Positions 44,995 to 52,922 of a DNA stretch of 64,000 nt are shown here, piece by piece. Made by a program: the position numbers and the translations under genes. The notes under the pieces were generated by a model, which worked only from the letters and a program-made list of their open reading frames with translations, had not been told where the DNA came from and did no database searches. Position 1 is the stretch's first letter. Every line of letters starts with the position of its first letter. Source of the DNA: Streptomyces radicis (lineage in GTDB: Bacteria > Actinomycetota > Actinomycetes > Streptomycetales > Streptomycetaceae); assembly GCF_003626575.1 (NCBI RefSeq), contig NZ_RBDY01000031.1, positions 1 through 64,000 of the forward strand, written 5' to 3'.

Positions 44995-46550
44995 GGGGCG
45001 CGCTCGACGCGGAGGAGGCGAGGGCGGCGGAGGTGGCCGGGCCCGCGGAGGCGGAGTGGCGGCGGCTCGACGCCCGGATCATCTGGGTGGTGACGCTGTG
45101 GGGTTCGGGCCTCGCGCTGGTCACGCTGGCGATCATGTGGTGGCGTAACGCGCCCTGGTGGCTGATCGCGCCGGTGCCCGTGCCGTTGGTGTGCGGGATC
45201 GGCTACGAGGCGCTGCGCTGGTTCAAGACGCGGTACCGGCTGACGTCGACCCATGTGGAGCTGAAGACGGGCCTGTTGACGCGCACGCACCGGTCGATCC
45301 CGCGGAACCGGGTGCGCAGCGTCGATGTGACGGCCAACCCCCTGCACCGGGTGCTGCGTCTCGCGCTGGTGCGGGTGGGCACGGGGCACCGGGTGAGCTC
45401 GACGAAGGCGGCGGTGCTGTCGTTGAACGCGCTGTCGGCGGCGGACGCGGAGGAGCTGCGGGCCGGTCTGGTGCGGCGGGCGGGGACGGGTGAGCAGCGG
45501 GCGATCGCGCGCCTTGACTGGCGGTGGCTGCGGTTCGGGCCGCTGTCGTTCGCGACGCCGCTGCTGGGGCTGAGCGCGGTGGGCGCGACCTACGAGACGC
45601 TCGACATCCTGGGGTTCGACCCGGACAACGTGCTGATCCCCGACCTGATCGACTGGCTCGGCGAGGCGAACCTCCTGCCGGTGATCGTGCTCGGGGTGCT
45701 CGGGCTGCTGCTCGCCGGGGCGCTCGGGGCGCTCGGCTGGTATGTCGAGACATGGTGGGACTTCCGGCTGATCAGGGAGCCGCATGGCGCGCTGCGGGCC
45801 TCGCGTGGCCTGTTCGTGACGCGGTCGGCGACGCTGGAGGAGGAGCGGCTGCACGGCGTCGAGGTCGCGGAGCCGCTGATGCTGCGCCTGGGCGGCGGCG
45901 CGTACACGTACGCGGTGGCGACGGGCGCGGGCAGCACGGACGACGAGGCGAGCACGTTCAACACGAGCGCGCTGCTGCCGCCCGCGCCGATCGAGGAGTC
46001 GCACCGGGTGGCCGCGGCCGTGCTGCGGGAGGAGCGGGATCCGACGGCGTCGGTGCGGCTCGTTCCGCACCCGCGGCACGCGCTGGCGCGGCGGGTGCGA
46101 TGGGCGTTCTTCTGCGGGCTCGGGCTCGGGGGCGTGCTGGTGGGGCTCGGGGTGTGGCTGACGCCGGTGCTTGCGCACATCGGGTGGGTCTCGGCGCTTG
46201 TGGTGTGGGTCGCTGGTGTGCTGTTCGCGCGCGACGGCTACCGGAGTCTGGGCCATGGCATCACGGGGCGCTATGTGGTGACGCGTCATGGCAGCCTCAA
46301 GCGGCGCACGATCGCGCTGCGGCGGAGCGGGGTGATCGGCTGGACGGTCACCCAGTGGGCGTGGCACCGGCGTTCGACGCTGTGCCGGGTGACGGCGACG
46401 ACGCCGGGTGGCCGGGGCGCCTACCACGTGAAGGACGTGCTGATGGGCGAGGGGCTCGGCTTCGCCGATGAGGCGGTGCCCGGTGTGCTCACGCCGTTCC
46501 TGGTGCGGCGCGGGGGTACCCGGGGTGCGGATGACCAGGGGCTTTCCTAG
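44991..46550 (+). CDS. Membrane protein with repeated PH domains, YdbT-like
   Basis: A 519-residue membrane protein, partner of the preceding gene through an ATGA overlap. Hydrophobic pairs near residues 30-72, 185-250 and 370-415 alternate with cytosolic PH-like (bPH_2) segments. The first reads YRLTSTHVELKTGLLTRTHR with the SIPRNRVRSVDV motif. The second includes FRLIREPHGALRASRGLFV, and the third lies near the C-terminus (GRYVVTRHGSLKRRTIAL). This three-repeat layout is that of YdbT. In B. subtilis ydbST belongs to the SigW envelope-stress regulon. The open frame extends back to 44559, but that part overlaps the first gene in another frame and is not believed. Its TAG stop overlaps the first TAGGGG box of the next promoter. 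Confidence 0.87.
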   Translation: MRGALDAEEARAAEVAGPAEAEWRRLDARIIWVVTLWGSGLALVTLAIMWWRNAPWWLIAPVPVPLVCGIGYEALRWFKTRYRLTSTHVELKTGLLTRTHRSIPRNRVRSVDVTANPLHRVLRLALVRVGTGHRVSSTKAAVLSLNALSAADAEELRAGLVRRAGTGEQRAIARLDWRWLRFGPLSFATPLLGLSAVGATYETLDILGFDPDNVLIPDLIDWLGEANLLPVIVLGVLGLLLAGALGALGWYVETWWDFRLIREPHGALRASRGLFVTRSATLEEERLHGVEVAEPLMLRLGGGAYTYAVATGAGSTDDEASTFNTSALLPPAPIEESHRVAAAVLREERDPTASVRLVPHPRHALARRVRWAFFCGLGLGGVLVGLGVWLTPVLAHIGWVSALVVWVAGVLFARDGYRSLGHGITGRYVVTRHGSLKRRTIALRRSGVIGWTVTQWAWHRRSTLCRVTATTPGGRGAYHVKDVLMGEGLGFADEAVPGVLTPFLVRRGGTRGADDQGLS

Positions 46551-46592
46551 GGGAGCTAGGGGTTGTGCGGGCGCGCGGGGCTCTGACAGGTT
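46548..46592 (+). promoter_or_regulatory. Promoter of the type II thioesterase gene, tandem TAGGGG box
   Basis: TAGGGG at 46548-46553 and 46557-46562 form a direct repeat with three bases between. Then 24 bases lead to CAGGTT (46587-46592), a weak -10. TTGTGC right after the second box fits a -35 with an 18-nt spacer. Transcription would start near 46599, leaving the AAAGGA ribosome site (46614-46619) inside the leader. Confidence 0.55.
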
Positions 46593-46629
46593 CGATGGGT
46601 ACGGCTATGACCGAAAGGACGTCCCGACC

Positions 46630-47382
46630 ATGAGCGACACCGGCGACCGCTGGGTGCGGCGCTATCACCCGGCGCCGGACGCGCGGACCCGGCTGGTCTG
46701 CCTGCCGCACGCCGGCGGTTCCGCCAGCTACTTCTTCCCCGTCTCCAGGTCGCTGTCCCCGGCGATCGACGTGCTGGCCCTCCAGTACCCGGGGCGTCAG
46801 GAGCGGGCCAAGGAGCCGTGCCTCGACACCGTCGAGGAGCTGGCGGACCGGGTGGTGGAGGCGGTGACGCCGTTCGTGGACCGGCCGGTGGCGCTGTTCG
46901 GGCACAGCATGGGCGCGTCGATCGGGTTCGAGGTCGCGCGGCGGCTCGAGGCGGCGGGCACGACGCCGGTCGTGCTCTTCGCGTCGGGGCGGCGCGCGCC
47001 GTCGCGTTTCCGCACGGAGAGGGTGCATCAGCGGGACGACGACGGGATCGTCGCCGAGATGAAGAAGCTGAGCGGCACCGACGCGTCCCTGCTGGGGGAC
47101 GAGGAGGTGCTGCGGATGATCCTTCCGGCGATCAGGAACGACTACAAGGCCGCGGAGACCTACCGGCCCGACCCGAGCCTGAAGCTGGCCACACCGGTAT
47201 ACGCGTTGACCGGGGACTCGGACCCGCAGTGCACGCTCGAGGAGGCCAAGGCGTGGGCCGAGCACACCACGGGGGCGTTCGACATCGAGGTGTTCCCCGG
47301 CGGGCACTTCTACCTCAACGCGTGTGTGCCGCAGATCCTCGGTCTCATCAAGGAGTACCTGGCCAAGCGGGTCGCGGCCTGA
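46630..47382 (+). CDS. Type II thioesterase (PKS editing thioesterase)
   Basis: A stand-alone alpha/beta-hydrolase of 250 residues, the usual size of type II thioesterases, which remove stalled or wrongly decarboxylated acyl groups from ACPs. Visible landmarks: LVCLPHAGGSASYF near residues 22-35, LQYPGRQER near 51-59, nucleophile Ser93 in GHSMG, Asp in TGDSDP near 196-198, and catalytic His226 in GGHFYL. The ATG at 46630 follows AAAGGA by 10 nt; an in-frame extension to 46468 overlaps the upstream gene and is not supported. It stands alone under a TAGGGG-type promoter and converges on the dehydrogenase gene across a strong hairpin. Confidence 0.95.
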   Translation: MSDTGDRWVRRYHPAPDARTRLVCLPHAGGSASYFFPVSRSLSPAIDVLALQYPGRQERAKEPCLDTVEELADRVVEAVTPFVDRPVALFGHSMGASIGFEVARRLEAAGTTPVVLFASGRRAPSRFRTERVHQRDDDGIVAEMKKLSGTDASLLGDEEVLRMILPAIRNDYKAAETYRPDPSLKLATPVYALTGDSDPQCTLEEAKAWAEHTTGAFDIEVFPGGHFYLNACVPQILGLIKEYLAKRVAA

Positions 47383-47426
47383 CCGGTCGGGCGTGAACTC
47401 GATGTGAACTCGGGTGTGAACGTCGG

Positions 47427-47453
47427 CGGCCGGGTGCCTGGGGCACCCGGCCG
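47427..47453. terminator. Bidirectional hairpin terminator between thioesterase and dehydrogenase genes
   Basis: Perfect 12-bp stem (CGGCCGGGTGCC with its complement) and a 3-nt loop, placed between two convergent genes whose stops lie at 47382 and 47484. There is no long U-tract, as is common in GC-rich actinomycetes. Confidence 0.75.
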
Positions 47454-47483
47454 CTTCGCGTGTGCGCGGGGCCGCCGGGCCGC

Positions 47484-49232
47484 TCAGTAGACGCGCAGGC
47501 CCTTGCCCGCCTTGCGGCCGAGGTGACCGAGGTCGACCAGCTGCTCCAGGAGCGTGGCGGGGGCGAGGCCCGGCTCGTCGAACTCCTCGTGCAGCCTGCG
47601 CTGGATGGCCAGCGACACGTCGAGCCCGATGGTGTCGAGCAGCGCGAACGGGCCCATGGGGTAGCCGAATCCGCGCTCGACGGCCGCGTCGACCTCGATG
47701 AGGCTCACGTCGCTGTGCTCGAGGTTCCGCATGGCGCTGTTGAGGTAGGGCAGCAGCAGGAAGTTGACGATGTATCCGGCGCGGTCGCCGCAGACCACGG
47801 GGGTCTTGCGCAGGCGCAGGCACAGGGCGTGCGCGGTGGCGAGGGTGTCGGGGCCCGTGGCGTCGGTGTGGCCGAGCTCGACGAGCCTCATGACGGGCGC
47901 CGGGTTGAAGAAGTGCAGGCCGACGACGCGGTCGGGGCGGCCCGTCGCGGCGGCGCACTCGGCGACGGAGAGGCTGGAGGTGACGGTGGCCAGGATCGCG
48001 TCGGGGCGCACGAGTGCGTCGAGGCGCCCGAACAGCTCGCGCTTGAGCGCCATGTCCTCGGCGACGCCCTCGATGACCAGGTCGCAGTCGGCGAGGTCGG
48101 CGAGCGAGCCGGTGGGCTCGATCAGCGCGAGGGCGGCATCCTGGGCCTCGGCGGTGAGCTTCCCGCGGCGCACGCCGCGGGCGAGGGAGGCGCGGACGCC
48201 GTCGACGGCGAGGGCGGCGCGCTCGGGGGTGCGGGCGGCGATGACGGTGGGTATGCCGGCGCGGGCGGTGAGCTCGGCGACGCCCTTGGCCATCAGCCCC
48301 GAGCCGACGATGCCGACGCGGGTGATCTCGCGGGCGGTGCCCCCGGGCAGCTCGGCGTCGGCGGTGGTGACGGGCTCGCCGCGCTCGTCGTAGTCGTAGA
48401 AGCCGTGGCCGGTCTTGCGGCCGAGCCTGCCGCCGGCGACCAGCTCGGTGAGGGCGGGGGCCGGGCGGAAGGAGTCGTCGCCGGTGCGCGCGGCGAGGCC
48501 GTCGAGAACGGCGGCGGCGCGGTCGAGGCTGATCAGGTCGAGCATGCGCAGCGGGCCGACGGGGAGGGCGCAGCCGAGGCGCATGGCCGTGTCGATCTGC
48601 TCGCGGCTGGCGTAGCGCTGGCCGTAGAGGGCGGCGGCGCGGTTGAGGTAGCCGAAGATCAGCTCGTTGGCGACGTCGCGGGGGCCCGCGCCGACGGCGA
48701 CGGGGGCGCGGTCGGCGCGGGAGAGCAGCGCCTTCACCTTGGCGACGGTGGTGTCCGCGGTGGCGGCGGTGCCGACGACGTCGACGGTCTCGCCGATCGG
48801 CGGCGGGGCGAAGCAGCGCAGGGCGACCGTGCGGGTGGGTCGGCCCGAGGCGATGGCCAGGTGTTGGAGGGGCAGGGATGTGGTGCTGGTGGCGATGACG
48901 GTGTGTGGGGGGCACACGTCGTTGATGCGGCGCAGCACCGCGTTCTTGATGTCGAGGCGGTCGGGGACGGACTCGATGACGAGGTCCGCGCGCGCGAGGG
49001 CGGACAGGTCGGAGGTGACGGTGACGGTGTGGGCCGCGTCGCCGAGGCGGGTGCCGACCCGGTCGAGCACGGCCTGGTCGGTGTCGACCCCGATGACGTC
49101 GACACCGGCGTCGCCCAGGGCGCGCAGGACGTTCTCGCCCATGGCTCCGAGCCCGACGACGCCGACGACTCTGACGGCGGGATCGTCGAGCACGGAGCCG
49201 GGGTGTTGACCTCTCTCCGGCGATGCGTTCAT
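47484..49232 (-). CDS. 3-Hydroxyacyl-CoA (3-hydroxybutyryl-CoA) dehydrogenase, internally duplicated
   Basis: A 582-residue protein made of two tandem HCDH units, each with an NAD-binding domain and a C-terminal helical domain. Unit 1 has GVVGLGAMG (24-32) but reads RCFAPPP at 139-145 where the catalytic His motif HFFNPxP should be. Unit 2 has GIVGSGLMA (307-315) and the intact HFFNPAPVM with His440. Catalysis is therefore probably confined to the second half. In ethylmalonyl-CoA supply this enzyme makes 3-hydroxybutyryl-CoA from acetoacetyl-CoA; a crotonase is still needed and is not in the window. The ATG at 49232 has GGAG 9 nt upstream. It lies 45 bp after the carboxylase/reductase on the same strand, so the two are probably cotranscribed. 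Similar double-domain dehydrogenases occur in actinomycete primary metabolism. Confidence 0.9.
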   Translation of the reverse strand: MNASPERGQHPGSVLDDPAVRVVGVVGLGAMGENVLRALGDAGVDVIGVDTDQAVLDRVGTRLGDAAHTVTVTSDLSALARADLVIESVPDRLDIKNAVLRRINDVCPPHTVIATSTTSLPLQHLAIASGRPTRTVALRCFAPPPIGETVDVVGTAATADTTVAKVKALLSRADRAPVAVGAGPRDVANELIFGYLNRAAALYGQRYASREQIDTAMRLGCALPVGPLRMLDLISLDRAAAVLDGLAARTGDDSFRPAPALTELVAGGRLGRKTGHGFYDYDERGEPVTTADAELPGGTAREITRVGIVGSGLMAKGVAELTARAGIPTVIAARTPERAALAVDGVRASLARGVRRGKLTAEAQDAALALIEPTGSLADLADCDLVIEGVAEDMALKRELFGRLDALVRPDAILATVTSSLSVAECAAATGRPDRVVGLHFFNPAPVMRLVELGHTDATGPDTLATAHALCLRLRKTPVVCGDRAGYIVNFLLLPYLNSAMRNLEHSDVSLIEVDAAVERGFGYPMGPFALLDTIGLDVSLAIQRRLHEEFDEPGLAPATLLEQLVDLGHLGRKAGKGLRVY

Positions 49233-49277
49233 GGTGGCGTTCTCCCCGTTGGGTTCTTCGCGGTGACTGCTGTCGGC

Positions 49278-50636
49278 TCAGATGTTCTTGAACCGGTTGA
49301 TGGCGCTCTCGTGTCTGGCCCGCAGCTCGGGGGCGCGCACGCCGAGCCCCTGCTCGGGGGCGAGTCCGAGGACGCCGACCTTGCCGCTGTGCCGGTTGCG
49401 GTGGACGTCGCGCGCCGCCTGCCCGGTCTGCTCCAGGGGGTAGACGGTGGACAGACAGGGGTGGATCATGCCCTTGCGGATGAGGCGGTTGGCCTCCCAC
49501 GCCTCGCGGTAGTTGGCGAAGTGGCTGCCGATGATGCGCTTGAGCGACATCCACAGATAGCGGTTGTCGTAGACGTGCTCGTAGCCGGTGGTAGACGCGC
49601 AGGTGACGATGGTGCCGCCGCGGCGGGTGACATAGACGCTGGCGCCGAACGTCTCGCGGCCCGGGTGCTCCAGCACGACGTCGACGTCCTCGCCGCCGGT
49701 GAGCTCGCGGATGTGGGCGCCGAAGCGCTTCCACTCCTTCGGGTCCGGCGTGTCGGGGTCGCGCCAGAAGCGGTAGTCCTCCTCGGCGCGGTTGATGACC
49801 AACTCGGCGCCCAGGGACCTGACTTGCTCGGCGCGGCGGGCGTTGGACACGACGCATACGGGGGTGGCGCCGCCGTTGATGACCAGCTGGGTGGCGTACG
49901 AGCCGAGGCCGCCTGCCGCGCCCCACACCAGGACGTTGTCGCCCTGCTTCATGCCGGCGCCGTTCTTGGACACCAGCTGGCGGTAGGCGGTGGAGTTGAC
50001 GAGCCCGGACGAGGCGGACTCCTCCCACGTCAGGTGCTCGGGCTTGGGCATGAGCTGATTGGCCTTCACCAGGGCCAGCTCGGCGAGCCCGCCGTAGTTG
50101 GTCTCGAAGCCCCAGATGCGCTGGGCCGGGTCGAGCATCGTGTCGTCGTGCCCGTCGGGGGCCTCGAGCTCGACGGACAGGCAGTGGGCGACGACGCGGT
50201 CGCCGGGCTTCCACTGGTTGACGCCGGGTCCGGTGCGCAGGACGACGCCGGACATGTCGGAGCCGAGGACGTGCACCGGCTGGTCGTGGTGGCGCGCCAG
50301 CTCGCTGATGCGGCCGTAGCGCTTGAGGAAGACAAAGGTGGGCAGCGGCTCGAAGATGGCGCTCCACACCGTGTTGTAGTTCACGGCGCTGGCCATCACG
50401 GCGACCAGCGCCTCGCCCATGCCGGGCTCGGGCGTGGCGACGTCCTGGACGTGGATGGACTTGTCGGGGTCCTTGTCCGAAGTGGCCATTCCGTCGAACA
50501 TCTCCACCTCTTCCGCACGCACCACCGCGCCGCGGTAGGAGGCGGGCAGCGGCAGATTGGCGAAGTCGGCGGAAGTGGTCTCCTCTGAGAGGACCGCGCT
50601 CGTTATCTCGTTCAAGCCGGAGTTCCCATTCATCAT
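49278..50636 (-). CDS. ccr: Crotonyl-CoA carboxylase/reductase
   Basis: A 452-residue member of the medium-chain reductase family that converts crotonyl-CoA, CO2 and NADPH to ethylmalonyl-CoA. The Rossmann motif is WGAAGGLGSYATQL (about 238-251). Compared with the Kitasatospora setae enzyme (N81, F170, E171, H365), all four CO2-pocket residues are present with a constant offset of 7: Asn88, Phe177, Glu178 and His372. This supports carboxylation rather than simple reduction. It begins MMNGNSG, so the start may be 50636 or 50633; no clear Shine-Dalgarno is visible. It leads the two-gene ethylmalonyl-CoA operon and faces the ABC transporter across a divergent promoter region. It supplies the substrate predicted for module 4. 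Confidence 0.95.
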   Translation of the reverse strand: MMNGNSGLNEITSAVLSEETTSADFANLPLPASYRGAVVRAEEVEMFDGMATSDKDPDKSIHVQDVATPEPGMGEALVAVMASAVNYNTVWSAIFEPLPTFVFLKRYGRISELARHHDQPVHVLGSDMSGVVLRTGPGVNQWKPGDRVVAHCLSVELEAPDGHDDTMLDPAQRIWGFETNYGGLAELALVKANQLMPKPEHLTWEESASSGLVNSTAYRQLVSKNGAGMKQGDNVLVWGAAGGLGSYATQLVINGGATPVCVVSNARRAEQVRSLGAELVINRAEEDYRFWRDPDTPDPKEWKRFGAHIRELTGGEDVDVVLEHPGRETFGASVYVTRRGGTIVTCASTTGYEHVYDNRYLWMSLKRIIGSHFANYREAWEANRLIRKGMIHPCLSTVYPLEQTGQAARDVHRNRHSGKVGVLGLAPEQGLGVRAPELRARHESAINRFKNI

Positions 50637-50677
50637 GTGGGCCTAGGCACCGGTCGATTCATGCGATCCCGCCGAAG

Positions 50678-50723
50678 CCTATACCGTCGCGTCGGTGCGA
50701 GCTGCACCCCCTACGCCCCCCTA
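50678..50723 (-). promoter_or_regulatory. Promoter of the carboxylase/reductase-dehydrogenase operon
   Basis: On the minus strand, TAGGGG boxes at 50723-50718 and 50713-50708 (10-bp period). Then 24 bases lead to TATAGG (50683-50678), with A at position 2 but G rather than T at position 6. GTGCAG after the box would be a poor -35 at 18-nt spacing, which fits dependence on an activator. The leader before the ATG would be about 35 nt. Confidence 0.55.
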
Positions 50724-50754
50724 CACCCTTGCTGCGCTTGGCAGATGGCCTGGT

Positions 50755-50790
50755 TAGGGGTTCCCGCGGCGTTGTGCCCGCTCGTATCGT
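50755..50790 (+). promoter_or_regulatory. Promoter of the ABC exporter operon
   Basis: A single TAGGGG at 50755-50760, 24 bases, then TATCGT at 50785-50790, a good -10. TTCCCG after the box is a weak -35. The predicted leader is about 190 nt, longer than at the other promoters of this set. Confidence 0.55.
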
Positions 50791-50984
50791 CCGGGGACGA
50801 GCGGGTCTTCCCGGCCTTCTCCCGTCCATGTCTCGTTGGCCGCGGCATTCCGCGTGCGACCCCCACGTCTCACTCATAGCGGCACCGTCCAGGGAGATTC
50901 CGGACGAGGGTGCGCGCTTGGTGCCGACCGCTTCTCTCTCGGCCGTGCAGCCCGCCGAAATCGCCGATCAGTAAAGGAAATGGC

Positions 50985-51986
50985 GTGGGAACCAGAGGAA
51001 CAGCGGTGCTGGCCGAGGGGCTTCAGAAGATTTACAAGGATACGAAGGCGCTTGACGGCTTCGATCTCGCCGTCCCCGAGGGCACCGTGTGCGGTCTTCT
51101 CGGGCCGAACGGCGCGGGCAAGACCACGGCGGTGCGCATCCTGACCACGCTGCTGCGCGCGGACGGCGGGCGGGCCACGGTGGCCGGGTACGAGGTGGGC
51201 CGCGAGTCGGCGCAGGTGCGGGCGCGGATCGGGCTGACCGGTCAGTACTCGGCGGTGGACGACATCCTCACCGGGCGGGACAACCTGGTGATGTTCGGGC
51301 GGCTGTACCACCTGGGCAAGCGGAGGGCGCGGGAGCGCGCGGACGAGCTGCTCGACAGCTTCGCGCTGACCGAGGCGGCGGACCGTCAGGTCAAGACGTA
51401 CTCGGGCGGCATGCGCCGCAGGCTCGACCTGGCGGCGAGCATCATCGTGGCGCCGCAGGTGCTGTTCCTCGACGAGCCGAGCACGGGCCTCGACCCGCGG
51501 AACCGGAACAAGGTGTGGGACGACGTGCGGCAGCTGGTGGCGCGGGGCACCACGGTGCTGCTGACCACCCAGTACCTCGACGAGGCCGACCAGTTGGCGT
51601 CGCAGATCGCCGTGATCGAGGCGGGCAGGGTCATCGCCGACGGCACGCCCGACCAGTTGAAGACGCTGATCGGCGGCGACCAGATCGGCGTGGTGGTGCA
51701 GGAGGCGCGGGACATCCCCGACACGGTGCGGGTGCTGGCGAGCGTGACCGGGGCCGAGCCGAAGGTGGAGCCCGACCTGAACAGGGTCAGCGCGCCCGCG
51801 GTGGAGCGGGTGGCGATCCTCACGAGCGCGGTGCGGGCGTTGGACGAGGCGGGCATCGCGGTGGAGGACATCGCGCTGCGGCGGCCCTCGTTGGACGAGG
51901 TGTTCCTGCGTCTTACCGGCAACGCGTCCCCGGCGCCCTCGGCCGCCGCCTCCGACGAGCTGGAGAAGGAGGCCGTGTCGTCATGA
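50985..51986 (+). CDS. ABC transporter ATPase, DrrA type
   Basis: A 333-residue ATP-binding subunit of the antibiotic-exporter (DrrA) family. Walker A GPNGAGKT at residues 40-47, Q-loop Gln87 (TGQYSAV), signature YSGGMRRR near 139-146, Walker B VLFLDEP near 159-165 and the LTTQYLDEAD switch region. The C-terminal about 100 residues (GVVVQEARD... PSLDEVFLRLTG) match the DrrA tail. I chose GTG at 50985 because AAAGGA (50973-50978) lies 6 nt upstream; the frame is open to 50910 but has no ribosome site there. The stop overlaps the permease start (ATGA at 51983-51986). With the permease it probably exports the macrolide and gives self-resistance, which is inferred from cluster context. Confidence 0.94.
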   Translation: MGTRGTAVLAEGLQKIYKDTKALDGFDLAVPEGTVCGLLGPNGAGKTTAVRILTTLLRADGGRATVAGYEVGRESAQVRARIGLTGQYSAVDDILTGRDNLVMFGRLYHLGKRRARERADELLDSFALTEAADRQVKTYSGGMRRRLDLAASIIVAPQVLFLDEPSTGLDPRNRNKVWDDVRQLVARGTTVLLTTQYLDEADQLASQIAVIEAGRVIADGTPDQLKTLIGGDQIGVVVQEARDIPDTVRVLASVTGAEPKVEPDLNRVSAPAVERVAILTSAVRALDEAGIAVEDIALRRPSLDEVFLRLTGNASPAPSAAASDELEKEAVSS

Positions 51987-52816
51987 CCGCGCCCACCCCC
52001 GTGATCCCCCAGTCCGGTCTCGAACGCGTCCGCTGGGCGGTGTCGGACACCTGGACGATCACCCTGCGGTATCTGATGCACCTGTCGCGCTCGCCGGAGC
52101 GCGTGGTGGGCACGATGCTGTTCCCCGTGGTGTCGATCCTGCTGTTCGGCTTCGTGTTCGGCAGCGCCATCTCGGTGCCGGGCGACGGGAGTTACCGCGA
52201 GTATCTGCTGCCGGGCATGTTCGCGCAGGCGATGGTGTTCGGCATCGCGGGCCAGGCGGTGGCGGTGGCCACCGACGTGGCGCGCGGCGTCAACGACCGG
52301 TTCCGCTCGATGCCGATGTCGGACTCGGCGGTGGTGGTCGGGCAGACGTGCGCCGAGGTGCTCAACGCCATGCTGGACATCACGCTGATGTTCCTGTGCG
52401 GCCTTGCGGTGGGCTGGCGCTTCCACGGCAGCTTCTCGGACACGGCGCTCGCCCTTGGCCTGTTGCTGCTGCTCCGGCTGGCCGCCACCTGGATCGGCCT
52501 GTATGTGGGGCTGATCCTGCGCGGCCCGGAGAGCGGCGGCGTGCTGATGCCGTTGATGTTCCCGGTCACCATGATCGCCAACACGTTCGTCCCCACCGAG
52601 GCCATGCCCAACTGGCTCGGCACGGTGGCCGAGTGGAACCCCTTGTCGGCGACGACGGCCGCGGCGCGTGAGCTGTTCGGCAATCCGGGGGCCGCGTCGA
52701 CCGATGTCGCGTGGCCGCTCCAGAACGCCGTGTTGATGGCGACGGTGTGGCCGTTGGTCATTATGGCGATCTTCATGCCGCTCGCGGTGCGCCGCTATCG
52801 GCGGCTGTCGCGCTGA
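51983..52816 (+). CDS. ABC transporter permease, DrrB type
   Basis: A 277-residue ABC-2 membrane subunit. After a cytosolic start (MTAPTPVIPQSGLERVRWAV) come about six hydrophobic segments: VVGTMLFPVVSILLFGFVFG, LLPGMFAQAMVFGIAGQAVA, the segment around MLDITLMFLCGLAVGW, LALGLLLLLRLAATWIGLYVG, VLMPLMFPVTMIANTF and the C-terminal VLMATVWPLVIMAIFMPLAV. VNDRFRSMPMSDSAV is the conserved cytosolic loop that couples to the ATPase. Length and overlap with the ATPase gene match DrrAB pairs. The operon ends at a strong hairpin facing a convergent glycosyltransferase gene. Confidence 0.93.
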   Translation: MTAPTPVIPQSGLERVRWAVSDTWTITLRYLMHLSRSPERVVGTMLFPVVSILLFGFVFGSAISVPGDGSYREYLLPGMFAQAMVFGIAGQAVAVATDVARGVNDRFRSMPMSDSAVVVGQTCAEVLNAMLDITLMFLCGLAVGWRFHGSFSDTALALGLLLLLRLAATWIGLYVGLILRGPESGGVLMPLMFPVTMIANTFVPTEAMPNWLGTVAEWNPLSATTAAARELFGNPGAASTDVAWPLQNAVLMATVWPLVIMAIFMPLAVRRYRRLSR

Positions 52817-52831
52817 GCCTCCCTTCCGACC

Positions 52832-52873
52832 GCATCGGCCGGATCGCCCGCTCGGGGGCGATCCGGCCGATGC
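52832..52873. terminator. Bidirectional hairpin terminator between ABC permease and glycosyltransferase
   Basis: Left arm 52832-52848 pairs perfectly with 52857-52873 (17 bp, extendable by C49-G56), around a short GC-rich loop. It begins 16 bp after the permease stop and lies between convergent genes. Confidence 0.8.
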
Positions 52874-52922
52874 CGCGTGTGAGGGGTGTCCGTCGAGGGC
52901 GGGGCCGGAGTCGCGGGCGGGG

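Larger units (their letters stand above)
50637..50984. other. Divergent intergenic region between carboxylase/reductase and ABC exporter
   Basis: 348 bp without a gene. It holds two CCCCTA boxes (50708-50713 and 50718-50723) for the minus-strand gene and one TAGGGG (50755-50760) for the plus-strand gene, each followed 24 bases later by a -10-like hexamer. The part from about 50795 to 50970 is a long leader with no recognised riboswitch or conserved ORF. Confidence 0.6.

Noticed and set aside
46583..46611. CTGACA-N17-TATGAC as the thioesterase promoter
   Set aside because: It looks like a sigma-70 promoter, but transcription would start near 46618, inside the AAAGGA ribosome site. The TAGGGG-linked hexamer 19 bases upstream fits both the leader and the shared spacing. 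It remains a fallback.
46489..50588. Long frames antisense or out of frame to the dehydrogenase and carboxylase/reductase genes (for example 46489-50367 minus and 47460-50588 plus)
   Set aside because: Composition is that of shifted frames, while the accepted frames carry complete catalytic and cofactor motifs.
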